A stretch of DNA of 64,000 bases. Source: an uncultured Bacteroides sp. (lineage in GTDB: Bacteria; Bacteroidota; Bacteroidia; Bacteroidales; Bacteroidaceae). Below, in pieces: positions 27,933 through 35,644 of the stretch. The notes under the pieces were generated by a model. It made no database searches, was not told where the DNA came from, and was given only the letters and a program-made list of their open reading frames with translations. A program made the position numbers and the translations under genes. Position 1 is the first letter of the stretch. Each line of letters opens with the position of its first letter. The DNA is taken from contig URWA01000010.1 of NCBI GenBank assembly GCA_900551445.1, forward strand, positions 30,563 to 94,562, in the 5' to 3' direction.

Positions 27933-27963
27933 TTTGATTGTTAATTGGTTTTCACTACCTTTG
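27933..27963 (+). promoter_or_regulatory. Bacteroides promoter of the radical-SAM/LicD operon
   Basis: TTTG at 27933-27936 and TACCTTTG at 27956-27963 are separated by 19 bases, an exact match to the Bacteroides -33/-7 consensus. It lies 72 bases before the first start codon of the operon and very close to the end of the mobile element. Confidence 0.8.
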
Positions 27964-28035
27964 TAAATTGTAAAAAAATACTTAGTTTCAATGCCGTAAA
28001 CATATGTTTTTCTTTGGAAAAAAGAAGATCATATA

Positions 28036-29196
28036 TTGGTTTATAATTCTATCAGTGGGAAAGGATATATTTATAAATGTTCCCCGGATTTATTATCTTT
28101 TATAGATCAATTGATGTTACCTGAGAATTTGTATTGCTCACAAGTGGATGAAGAACTGTTGAGAAGAAAGTCTATTGGCGAATTTGTGATTTCAATGCAA
28201 TCTAACTTCTGCGGTAGTTTGTTTGATGTTGATGAATTTCCTCAGAAGCCAATTGTGGCTGTTCCTGATGTGAATATTGGTGAGGATATAGAAGGTGTGG
28301 ATAATTCTGTTTTTGGAGGAAATGTTCTACGTAATTTAACTGATGTGTTCATTTGCTTAACAGGAAAATGTAATAAAAACTGTCCAGATTGTAATTTGAT
28401 TTATAAACAAATGTGTTGGTGTCATAAGAGTAATGAGAGTTTGGCATTTGAAAAATTAGAAGCTATTTTGAAAAAACTAGAGTATTTAAATGTATTTGAA
28501 CTTCATTTTACAGGTGGTAATATGTTTTTGTATCCTTATTGGAGGGAATTACTCATAAAACTTAATGAAATATCCTATAAAAAGAGTTTTTATGTTCATT
28601 ACTCACAGCTTAGAGGCTATGATGAAGATATTGATCATATTTTGAATTTGGAAAATTCCGTTATTAGAATACTTGTTGATTTCGCAGATTTTGATGTTGA
28701 GAACTTGCTTCTGATTTCTAAAAGTAGAGGACCGTTTGAATATTTGTTTAAAATAACTTCTTGGAATGAATATAATGAGGCTTGTGATATAATTGAAAGA
28801 TTATGCTTAAATGCAAAGATCATTCCTTTCTATAATGTAGGTAATTATTCTTTTTTTGAAGACAATGTCTTTCTGAATATGCAAGATATATTGTCTACTA
28901 AGTGGACTAAAAATGAGATATTTGCAAATCAAAAACTTAATACAAATGATTTTGGCAAAATTAGGATACTAGAGAATGGATTTGTGTATGCAAATTTAAA
29001 CTTTGCCCCTATAGGTAAATGGCATGATGATTATAGGGAAATCATTTATAATGAATTAAAAAGAGGAACGTCTTGGCGTAGAACCCGTGATTCATTGCCT
29101 GTTTGTAAAGAATGTTTGTGTAAATATCTTTGTCCTTCACCCTCTAACTATGAATTAGCAATTGGAAAGTCTAATTTGTGCCATGTTAAATCATAA
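28036..29196 (+). CDS. Radical-SAM-like protein (GG-Bacteroidales pseudo-rSAM type)
   Basis: A 386-residue protein that I place in the pseudo-rSAM family linked to GG-type peptide natural products of Bacteroidales. It has ICLTGKCNKNCPDCN near residue 110, a complete CxxxCxxC iron-sulfur motif, then LHFTGGN, resembling the radical-SAM GGE region. The C-terminal Cys-rich end is CKECLCKYLCPSPSNYE to SNLCHVK, which is characteristic. The frame has no ATG near its beginning; a TTG at 28036 is used here, and the frame continues up to 28000 in sequence that also looks coding (VFLWKKEDH). The gene is the first of its operon. The usual partners, a precursor peptide and the cyclizing radical SAM enzyme, are not found upstream, where the mobile element ends. 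Confidence 0.75.
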   Translation: MVYNSISGKGYIYKCSPDLLSFIDQLMLPENLYCSQVDEELLRRKSIGEFVISMQSNFCGSLFDVDEFPQKPIVAVPDVNIGEDIEGVDNSVFGGNVLRNLTDVFICLTGKCNKNCPDCNLIYKQMCWCHKSNESLAFEKLEAILKKLEYLNVFELHFTGGNMFLYPYWRELLIKLNEISYKKSFYVHYSQLRGYDEDIDHILNLENSVIRILVDFADFDVENLLLISKSRGPFEYLFKITSWNEYNEACDIIERLCLNAKIIPFYNVGNYSFFEDNVFLNMQDILSTKWTKNEIFANQKLNTNDFGKIRILENGFVYANLNFAPIGKWHDDYREIIYNELKRGTSWRRTRDSLPVCKECLCKYLCPSPSNYELAIGKSNLCHVKS

Positions 29197-29311
29197 AATA
29201 TTAGCTTGTTTTTATAATATTCGGTTGGATGCCATGGACTGCGGCACTTCTTGTTTGAGGCAGACAAAGAGGGATTTTATTATCGGTTGGCAAAAAGTCA
29301 GCCGGAGTTAG
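29183..29311 (+). pseudogene. Remnant of a C39-peptidase ABC exporter
   Basis: A 42-codon frame starting at an ATG that overlaps the end of the preceding gene by 14 bases. It reads MLNHKILACFYNI, then RLDAMDCGTSCLRQ. DAMDCGxxCL is the cysteine active-site motif at the very N-terminus of C39 peptidase-containing ABC transporters, which cleave double-glycine leaders and export peptides. After this point homology stops abruptly and a TAG follows 15 codons later. The remaining roughly 700 codons of such a transporter are absent. This is an internal deletion scar of a peptide export gene and supports a peptide natural product origin for the operon. Confidence 0.72.
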
Positions 29312-29332
29312 GAACTTAATAAGGGGTCAGAT

Positions 29333-31138
29333 ATGCAGGCTATTATATTGGCAGCAGGAATGGGTAGGCGTCTGGGAGAATTGACCCGGTACGACACTAA
29401 GTGTATGATTGAGGTGAACGGTATCCGGATCATAGATCGGTTACTGGCAAACCTGGCAGTCGCAAGACTATCGAGGATTGTGCTTGTGATTGGTTTTCAA
29501 GGTGACAAACTACGGGCGTATCTGGGAAATGAATATTGCGGAATTCCTATTTATTATCTGGAAAACCCTTACTATGCATATACTAATAATATTTATTCTC
29601 TGTTTCTGGCACGGCACCACTTAGCGTCTGATGATACTTTATTGTTAGAATCGGATATTGTTTTTGAGAAGAGAATACTTGAAAGAGTGCTTGAAGAACC
29701 GTATCCGGATGTTGCAGTAGTAGACCGTTATAAGAGTTGGATGGACGGGACTATGGTGACTGTGGATGAAAAGCAGTTTATTGTGGACTTTGTATCTAAA
29801 CATACTTTTTCGTACGAAAAAACTTCTACTTATTTTAAGACGGTGAATATCTATCGTTTTAGTAAGGAGTTTTCTGTAGGTAAGTACGTACCTTTTCTGG
29901 AAGCCTATTGCAAATGTTTTGATAATAGTGCATATTACGAACAAATACTGGCCGTTTTGTCTTTGTTGGATAAAGCCGGGTTGAAGGCTTTGCCGCTTGA
30001 GGGTGAAAAGTGGTATGAGATAGATGACATGCAGGATTTAGATATTGCCGAAACGCTATTTGGTAAGAAAGAAGGGCTTTTGCCCGGTTACCAGAAACGT
30101 TATGGAGGGTATTGGCGCTTCCCTTTCTTGTTTGATTTTGCTTATCTGGTGAATCCACATTTCCCGACAGAAAGGATGCTGGAAGAACTGAAGGCTAATT
30201 TTGATAAACTGCTCAGGCAATACCCTTCGGGGAGTTATGTAAACAGGCGATTGGTGGCGAAGCACTGGAACATTCCTGCGGAGGCTGTCGCGGTGGGGAA
30301 TGGCGCGGCAGAGTTGATAAGAAAGCTGATGGAGCTGCTTCCCGGTAGAATGGGGGTGATTCTTCCTACATTTGAAGAATATCTGGTGCGTGATGACCGG
30401 ATAGAGACTTTCTTGCCGTTGGGGCCAGGTTATCGCTATACCGTAAGCGACCTGAAAATATTTTTTGAGGATAAGGGAGTGACTTCGTTACTGTTGCTGA
30501 ATCCGGATAACCCCTCCGGAAATAGTATTCCTTACGAGGATTTGATTTCATTAGCGGGATGGACTCAGGAGCGTTCGATACGGCTGATTGTGGATGAGTC
30601 TTTTATTGACTTCTCGGAGGGAGGAGAGGAAACTTCTCTGATTGGTGACAAGATACTGAAGGAGTATAATCATCTGGTGGTGATAAAGAGCCTGTCTAAG
30701 TCACATGGAATTCCCGGATTACGATTGGGAATTGCTGTTTCCGGTGACCATAAATTAATGGATGAATTACAGCAGAAACTTCCGGTCTGGAATATAAACT
30801 CTTTGGCGGAGTACTATTTACAGATTCTGGACAAATACACAATCGACTACCGTCAGGCATGTGCCCGCTTTAGAGAGGAAAGAACGCTCTTTTTTGAAGA
30901 ACTTCAGGAGGTAGGCTATTTAGCGGTATTTCCTTCACAAGCAAACTTCTTTTTATGTGAAGTGACCCATAAGTACAGCGCCCGAGAGCTTGCGGAAGTT
31001 TTGCTGAGAGAGCATGATATTCTGGTAAAAGACTGTAGCTTGAAGAGGGGAATGTATGGAAAGCAGTATATTCGTATTGCTATCAGGAGTAAAGAGGAAA
31101 ACCGGTATTTGGCCGGAATATTAAAATATAAATTATGA
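29333..31138 (+). CDS. Nucleotidyltransferase-aminotransferase fusion enzyme
   Basis: A 601-residue two-domain enzyme. Residues 1-235 are a sugar-phosphate/choline-phosphate-type nucleotidyltransferase (MQAIILAAGMGRRLGELT, the GxGxR nucleotide loop, and a later LLESDIVFE metal site). Residues about 250-601 are a class I/II PLP enzyme close to HisC and the threonine-phosphate decarboxylase CobD, with LLNPDNPSGN, DESFIDFSEG and the PLP-lysine region IKSLSKSHGIPGLRLG. A reasonable reading is that the PLP domain decarboxylates or transaminates a phospho-amino acid and the other domain activates the product as a CDP derivative, which the next gene (LicD) transfers. The phosphonate enzyme PntC has an analogous fusion, but no phosphonate-forming genes are present here. 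Its stop overlaps the licD start by four bases. Confidence 0.78.
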   Translation: MQAIILAAGMGRRLGELTRYDTKCMIEVNGIRIIDRLLANLAVARLSRIVLVIGFQGDKLRAYLGNEYCGIPIYYLENPYYAYTNNIYSLFLARHHLASDDTLLLESDIVFEKRILERVLEEPYPDVAVVDRYKSWMDGTMVTVDEKQFIVDFVSKHTFSYEKTSTYFKTVNIYRFSKEFSVGKYVPFLEAYCKCFDNSAYYEQILAVLSLLDKAGLKALPLEGEKWYEIDDMQDLDIAETLFGKKEGLLPGYQKRYGGYWRFPFLFDFAYLVNPHFPTERMLEELKANFDKLLRQYPSGSYVNRRLVAKHWNIPAEAVAVGNGAAELIRKLMELLPGRMGVILPTFEEYLVRDDRIETFLPLGPGYRYTVSDLKIFFEDKGVTSLLLLNPDNPSGNSIPYEDLISLAGWTQERSIRLIVDESFIDFSEGGEETSLIGDKILKEYNHLVVIKSLSKSHGIPGLRLGIAVSGDHKLMDELQQKLPVWNINSLAEYYLQILDKYTIDYRQACARFREERTLFFEELQEVGYLAVFPSQANFFLCEVTHKYSARELAEVLLREHDILVKDCSLKRGMYGKQYIRIAIRSKEENRYLAGILKYKL

Positions 31139-31761
31139 ATATAGATATAAAGGAGGCACATCGGAGGATGCTTTATTTATTGCAGTCTTTCGATACTGTC
31201 TGCAAGAAGCACGATATTGATTATTGGCTCGATTATGGTACACTGCTGGGAGCTATCCGGCATCAGGGGTTTATTCCTTGGGATACAGATACGGATGTGG
31301 GGATGTTAAGGAGTGATTATGCACTCTTTTTGGAGAAGGGTGTACCGGAACTGCCTCAGGATATTTTCTTTCAGACTCCGGAAACAGAACCGGCCATGGC
31401 TCCATGGAGCTGGTTGGTTGAGGCGCGGTTGAGAGATCGGCACAGCCGGTATGTTCCGGATAAAAAGACTCCGGCCGAGCCGATGCAGTTCGGTGGATTA
31501 CAGTTGGATCTTTTCATTTATGATTGGGATGGTAAGTATGAGAATGCTTTGTCGAACAGTTTTGAGCGGAATTTGAGTGAGAGCCGTATTCATTTGCGGC
31601 TGGATGAGGTGGAATATCTGGATACTGCACGATTTGAAGGAGTGGAGTTTCCGGTTCCGTCAGGATACGATGCTTATCTGACCCGTTGTTATGGAGATTA
31701 TAGAACGTTTCCCCCGGAAGAGGAAAGGCAAATTCCGGAAGTGGTTGCCTGGTCGGTGTAA
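31135..31761 (+). CDS. LicD-family phosphotransferase
   Basis: A 208-residue LicD protein. The defining motif DYWLDYGTLLGAIRHQGFIP followed by WDTDTDVGM is at residues about 30-60, and the C-terminal CYGDYRTFPPEEERQ is also typical. LicD enzymes move phosphocholine or similar phospho-alcohol groups from CDP carriers to sugars on glycans. The four-base overlap with the upstream nucleotidyltransferase fusion indicates coupled synthesis and a shared pathway. The acceptor is unknown; the glycosyltransferase two genes downstream suggests a glycan or glycosylated peptide. Confidence 0.85.
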   Translation: MNIDIKEAHRRMLYLLQSFDTVCKKHDIDYWLDYGTLLGAIRHQGFIPWDTDTDVGMLRSDYALFLEKGVPELPQDIFFQTPETEPAMAPWSWLVEARLRDRHSRYVPDKKTPAEPMQFGGLQLDLFIYDWDGKYENALSNSFERNLSESRIHLRLDEVEYLDTARFEGVEFPVPSGYDAYLTRCYGDYRTFPPEEERQIPEVVAWSV

Positions 31762-31765
31762 TAAA

Positions 31766-32395
31766 ATGATTGATTACGTCAATAAAGAAAATATGGAAAG
31801 CGTAAGAGGGATAGAAAATCCGGGGATGATGGGAGAAATGGGGAAAATCATCGGATTCTATCGTCTTTATCGGCAGACGGCTGAAGAAGAGTGGGAAGAG
31901 AAAGCAGAAGTGTTGCTGGATGAGGTGATGGAGAATTGTTCTTTGGAACTTCCGGTGACTTATGGTGACGGTTTGTGCGGAGTAGGTGTCGGAATTGAGT
32001 ATCTGTTGCAGGAGGGCTTTGTGGAAGGGGATGCCGACGAGATTCTATGGCAGATCGATTGCAGGGTATTTAACACGATTAATAGTAGGGCGATCGGAAC
32101 TTTAGGCATCGGGAAAGGTATTTGTGGTCTCGCTTATTATCTGTATTACCGGTTGTCCCGGAGGAAAGGTGAGGAAGACATCAAGGTGCTACGAATGAAA
32201 GAGCATTTAATTTACCTGATTGACTGGATAGCAGACTCGCTGCCCGGAGTCAGGGAAAGTTCACTTTTCGAAGAGGTGTTTTTTATTCTTTGCCTGTTGC
32301 ATCGGTTGAATGTGTTCAATGCTAAAGTCGAGAAATTGATGGAGTACTGTGAGAAGGGCATGATTATATCTGGAAAGGAGGCGGTATGGATCTGA
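31766..32395 (+). CDS. Short LanC-like (lanthionine cyclase fold) protein
   Basis: A 209-residue protein with glycine-rich helical hairpins like those of LanC toroids: VTYGDGLCGVGVGIEYLLQE near residue 70 and IGTLGIGKGICGLAYYLYYR near residue 115. True LanC cyclases are about 400 residues and carry a Cys-Cys-His zinc site; I do not see the full set of ligands here, so this is at most half of the fold. It may be a truncated LanC relative or a scaffold. The start at 31766 lies five bases after licD; a second Met at 31793 is possible. The 3' end overlaps the glycosyltransferase gene by ten bases. Confidence 0.6.
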   Translation: MIDYVNKENMESVRGIENPGMMGEMGKIIGFYRLYRQTAEEEWEEKAEVLLDEVMENCSLELPVTYGDGLCGVGVGIEYLLQEGFVEGDADEILWQIDCRVFNTINSRAIGTLGIGKGICGLAYYLYYRLSRRKGEEDIKVLRMKEHLIYLIDWIADSLPGVRESSLFEEVFFILCLLHRLNVFNAKVEKLMEYCEKGMIISGKEAVWI

Positions 32396-33147
32396 CAAGA
32401 GGGGTTAGCATTGTCATCCCCTTGCGGGTAGATAATCCGGAGAGGGCGGAGAATCTTCGGTTTATCCTTTCTTTGCTGCTACAGCAGACAGAGGTATCAG
32501 TGGATATTCTTGAAGCGGATACAGAGCAACGTTTTTATTTGTCTGAGACGTGTGAGAGGTTACGCTATCGGTTTGTGAAAGATGATGATCCGGTATTCTA
32601 CCGGACACGTTATTTAAATATATTGTTGAGATCGGCTAAGTTCCCGATTGCAGGCATCTGGGATACGGATGTGATTATTCCGCCGGTTCAGTTGAGAGAA
32701 GCGGTCGGCAGGATTTGTTCGGGCTGTGTGATGTGTTTCCCGTATGACGGGCGTTTTATCTTTCTGAATGAAGCTATGAGTGACAGAATCCGCAAGGACG
32801 TATCAGTGTTGGAAAAGGTGGATGCTACTTCAATAGGAATGAGACCTTCGGTGGGAGGAGCTTTTCTTGTGAACAGGGTTGCCTATCTGCGGGCAGGCGG
32901 AGAGAATGAAGCGTTTTATGGTTGGGGCCCCGAAGATGCCGAAAGAGTGAAGCGTCTGGAGATATTAGAGTTGCCCATTGCACGTGTAAAAGGACCGTTA
33001 TATCATCTTCATCATCCGAGGGGCATCAATTCGGGGTTTGATATGGGTGAACGGGATAAACGTAATTTAGAAGCATTGCTGGCTACTTGCGGAAGGAGTA
33101 AGGCGGAGATGCTAAGGTGGCTTGAACAACCAACCTTTCCGGACTGA
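32386..33147 (+). CDS. GT2-type glycosyltransferase with galactosyltransferase C-domain
   Basis: A 253-residue soluble GT-A glycosyltransferase. SIVIPLRVDNPERAENLRFI opens the nucleotide-binding fold, GIWDTDVIIPP carries the DxD metal motif near residue 90, and GGAFLVNRVAYLRAGGENEA with YGWGPEDAERVKRLEIL near residues 165-205 is the galactosyltransferase-type C-terminal domain with its ED pair. It probably transfers a hexose or HexNAc to a glycan or peptide acceptor made by the operon. It is the last gene of the 28.0-33.1 kb unit. Confidence 0.78.
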   Translation: MDLTRGVSIVIPLRVDNPERAENLRFILSLLLQQTEVSVDILEADTEQRFYLSETCERLRYRFVKDDDPVFYRTRYLNILLRSAKFPIAGIWDTDVIIPPVQLREAVGRICSGCVMCFPYDGRFIFLNEAMSDRIRKDVSVLEKVDATSIGMRPSVGGAFLVNRVAYLRAGGENEAFYGWGPEDAERVKRLEILELPIARVKGPLYHLHHPRGINSGFDMGERDKRNLEALLATCGRSKAEMLRWLEQPTFPD

Positions 33148-33236
33148 TCACACTAAATTTATATGGTATTTGATTGTCGGGTTTATAAATAGGGATAAAA
33201 ATGATTGATTTTAAGTGATTTTTCAAATTGAAAATG

Positions 33237-33244
33237 TATCTTTG
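33237..33244 (+). promoter_or_regulatory. -7 promoter box of the beta-propeller/GH27 operon
   Basis: TATCTTTG fits the Bacteroides TAnnTTTG element, 41 bases before the ATG at 33286. An upstream -33 TTTG is not clear. Confidence 0.6.
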
Positions 33245-33285
33245 TATACATATCCCTGAAAAATAAATATTGAGAGACAGTCATT

Positions 33286-34476
33286 ATGAAAAACACAATA
33301 TTATTGTTAAACGGTTTATGGCTGCTTGGGCTGGTGGCCTGTCAGCCAAAATCTTCTTCTTTATCCGAATGCCCGATTGTCAATGTACGCTCTGCTTTGC
33401 AGGAAGAGACACCTATCTCCATGAAAGAAGATGTGGTGAGCATACAATATATTCCTTTGGAAACAACAGACTCGTGCCTGATTAGCAATCTGCTGAATCT
33501 GCAGGTGACGACGGATTACATGTTTATGTATAACGGAAAGACTGAAGAAGTGTTGCAATTTGATCGAAAGGGTAAGTTCATACGTCGGGTCGGCCGCCAG
33601 GGAAATGGGCCGGGAGAGTATAGTATGATAAGTGAACTTGCGGTTGATGATAGCAATAAAGAATTATCTATATTCCAGTATGGAGGGGATGCATTGGTGT
33701 ATTCGTATGACGGAACTTTTCTACGGAATGATACAACGGTGAAGCAGGCCGGTGGAATGTATGTCTTTGCGGATGGGAAGAGAGCATTGAAAGGATTGGT
33801 CATGAAGCCTTTTGAACAAGCACCATGGGCAGGCGCATTGCAACAGGCTGATGGTTTGCTGTTAAAGTCTAAGTCTCTTTTTCCACAAGGACTCTCTCAA
33901 GACGTTTGTTTCATGAAAGAAATCTGCTTTTCTCCTTCTACAGAAGGGGTACTGCTGTTTACTGCATGCAATGATACGGTGGCCGGGATTTATGCTAATG
34001 GAATAGAGCCGGCTTATGTTCTGAAACGGGAAAACCCGACTGAATATTATATGGATATTGCTAATATTAATAAATTCAGGGATAATACAGTTGAAACGGA
34101 TCAGATTATTGGAGTCTATGATCTGTTCGAATCTCCTCACTATCTTTACTTGCGTCTGTACAAAGGAGATGCTATTTTTATACAAAGATTCGATAAGAAG
34201 ACCGGTGAACTGAAATCGCAGCGTATTCCGGATGATTATTTGGAATGTAGTGCTGCCATTCCAGGCGGCAATGTAATTGGCATGGATAATGATATAGATG
34301 GAGGGATACCTTTCTGGCCGGAGTATGTAATGGCGGATGGGGGACGCGCACAAGTGGTGAATGCTGATATTCTTTTAGCTTTACGTGAAAAAGGATATCT
34401 AAAGCAGGCTCCTGATGTATTGAATATCGGGGATGAAGCCAATCCGGTAGTGATTCTTTATACATTTAAAAGATAG
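33286..34476 (+). CDS. Six-bladed beta-propeller lipoprotein
   Basis: A 396-residue predicted lipoprotein: MKNTILLLNGLWLLGLVACQ has a lipobox ending at Cys19. The body is a six-bladed beta-propeller of the kind abundant in Bacteroides (DUF5128-like). Conserved landmarks are YIPLETTDSCLIS (about residue 55), VLQFDRKGKFIRRVGRQGNG followed by PGEY (about 90), and repeated blade-end strands. The next gene encodes a relative with the same landmarks. Such proteins have no established enzyme activity and may bind ligands at the cell surface or in the periplasm. Confidence 0.78.
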   Translation: MKNTILLLNGLWLLGLVACQPKSSSLSECPIVNVRSALQEETPISMKEDVVSIQYIPLETTDSCLISNLLNLQVTTDYMFMYNGKTEEVLQFDRKGKFIRRVGRQGNGPGEYSMISELAVDDSNKELSIFQYGGDALVYSYDGTFLRNDTTVKQAGGMYVFADGKRALKGLVMKPFEQAPWAGALQQADGLLLKSKSLFPQGLSQDVCFMKEICFSPSTEGVLLFTACNDTVAGIYANGIEPAYVLKRENPTEYYMDIANINKFRDNTVETDQIIGVYDLFESPHYLYLRLYKGDAIFIQRFDKKTGELKSQRIPDDYLECSAAIPGGNVIGMDNDIDGGIPFWPEYVMADGGRAQVVNADILLALREKGYLKQAPDVLNIGDEANPVVILYTFKR

Positions 34477-34484
34477 GAGGTATT

Positions 34485-35618
34485 ATGAAATCATTTACAT
34501 TTTGCATTTTATTAGCCCATGTGTTGGCTTTTCCACTATTTGCTCAGAAGAATGCAGCTGCCGTCACGCTGAATTTGGCAAAGGCTGTTACACAAAGTCC
34601 TAAGACGGTATTAATGAGTGAACTGGCATCTGATGTACGTTATTTCCCTTTAGAGACTACTGATAATTGTCTGCTGGGGAATGAATGTAGTATTATTTAT
34701 GCCGGAAACTCGATTATTGCGGGTGACGCACAGACCAGAAGTTTTTATCGGTTCGATAAAAATGGTAAGTTTATGAATAAGATAGGCCGGCAAGGACAGG
34801 GGCCTGAAGAATATGCGGTAGGATTATTGTTTTTTACTGACCCTGATAACCAAAAACTGTATGTTCAGGATTTCCAGGATATAATCTGTTATGGCTTCAA
34901 TGGTAAATTTCTCCGTCGTATACCGGCTCCTCACCTGAATATGGGTACCGGAGCTGTAGACGGTCAGGGATCTATTCTCTATTGTGATAATAATTATTTT
35001 ATGAGAAAGGATAATCCCCAACAATTGTTCCTTATCGATGAAAATGGGAAGAAACTAAAGATCTGGAAAGGATATATGGAACCTGGAAAGAAATATGGTG
35101 TTAACCTATCTACCCGCGATGTAATGTATCGTTATGGGGGCGATATTTACTTTAAACCTGCGTTGGAGAATCTGATTTATAAAATTGATGCCAACAGAAA
35201 AAAGACATTGGCATGGAAATTTGATTGTTCGGGGAAGGATGTGGATGTATCTGCCAATGAAATAGATCCCGGAAAACGTTTTCAATCAATTGCAGTACAA
35301 CAGGTTTTTGAGTCAGACCGTTATTTCTTTGTGCTTTATGTCCTGAAGAATGATAGCTTTGTGGGATTGTATGATAAACAGAAGAAGAGTTTTTCAAATG
35401 TGATTATAAAAGATGATTTGGCGGCAGGATTTGATTTTACTCCTCCCGGAACAGGGTTGGGAAATCAGTTGGCAAATGCCCGGATGGTAGGTTATCTGAG
35501 TAAAGGTAAACGCTATTCGAAAGCTTTACTGCCGGAAAGAAAAAAAGAACTGGATGAATTGATAAACCGATTGGATGAAGAGGATAATCCGGTAATGGTT
35601 GTTGTAACATTAAAATAA
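34485..35618 (+). CDS. Six-bladed beta-propeller secreted protein
   Basis: A 377-residue paralog of the preceding protein with the same landmarks: YFPLETTDNCLLGNE, FYRFDKNGKFMNKIGRQGQG and PEEYAVG. It carries a Sec signal (MKSFTFCILLAHVLAFPLFA) without a lipobox Cys, so it is probably periplasmic rather than lipid-anchored. It starts eight bases after the first propeller gene and is followed 26 bases later by the GH27 gene, forming a three-gene operon. Its role is unknown. Confidence 0.76.
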   Translation: MKSFTFCILLAHVLAFPLFAQKNAAAVTLNLAKAVTQSPKTVLMSELASDVRYFPLETTDNCLLGNECSIIYAGNSIIAGDAQTRSFYRFDKNGKFMNKIGRQGQGPEEYAVGLLFFTDPDNQKLYVQDFQDIICYGFNGKFLRRIPAPHLNMGTGAVDGQGSILYCDNNYFMRKDNPQQLFLIDENGKKLKIWKGYMEPGKKYGVNLSTRDVMYRYGGDIYFKPALENLIYKIDANRKKTLAWKFDCSGKDVDVSANEIDPGKRFQSIAVQQVFESDRYFFVLYVLKNDSFVGLYDKQKKSFSNVIIKDDLAAGFDFTPPGTGLGNQLANARMVGYLSKGKRYSKALLPERKKELDELINRLDEEDNPVMVVVTLK

Positions 35619-35644
35619 AATCTATATAAATTCTTTTTAAACGT

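Noticed and set aside
28004..28105. Small ORF at the start of the operon as a precursor peptide
   Set aside because: The 33-codon frame beginning at 28004 has no double-glycine leader, is hydrophobic without a core region and overlaps the radical-SAM-like frame.
29333..31761. Phosphonate biosynthesis via a PntC-like enzyme and LicD
   Set aside because: The PLP domain is closer to HisC/CobD than to an aminoethylphosphonate transaminase, and no phosphoenolpyruvate mutase or phosphonopyruvate decarboxylase gene is in the operon.
31766..32395. Complete lantibiotic cyclase
   Set aside because: The protein is about half the length of LanC and I cannot find the full Cys-Cys-His zinc site; there is also no LanB or precursor gene.
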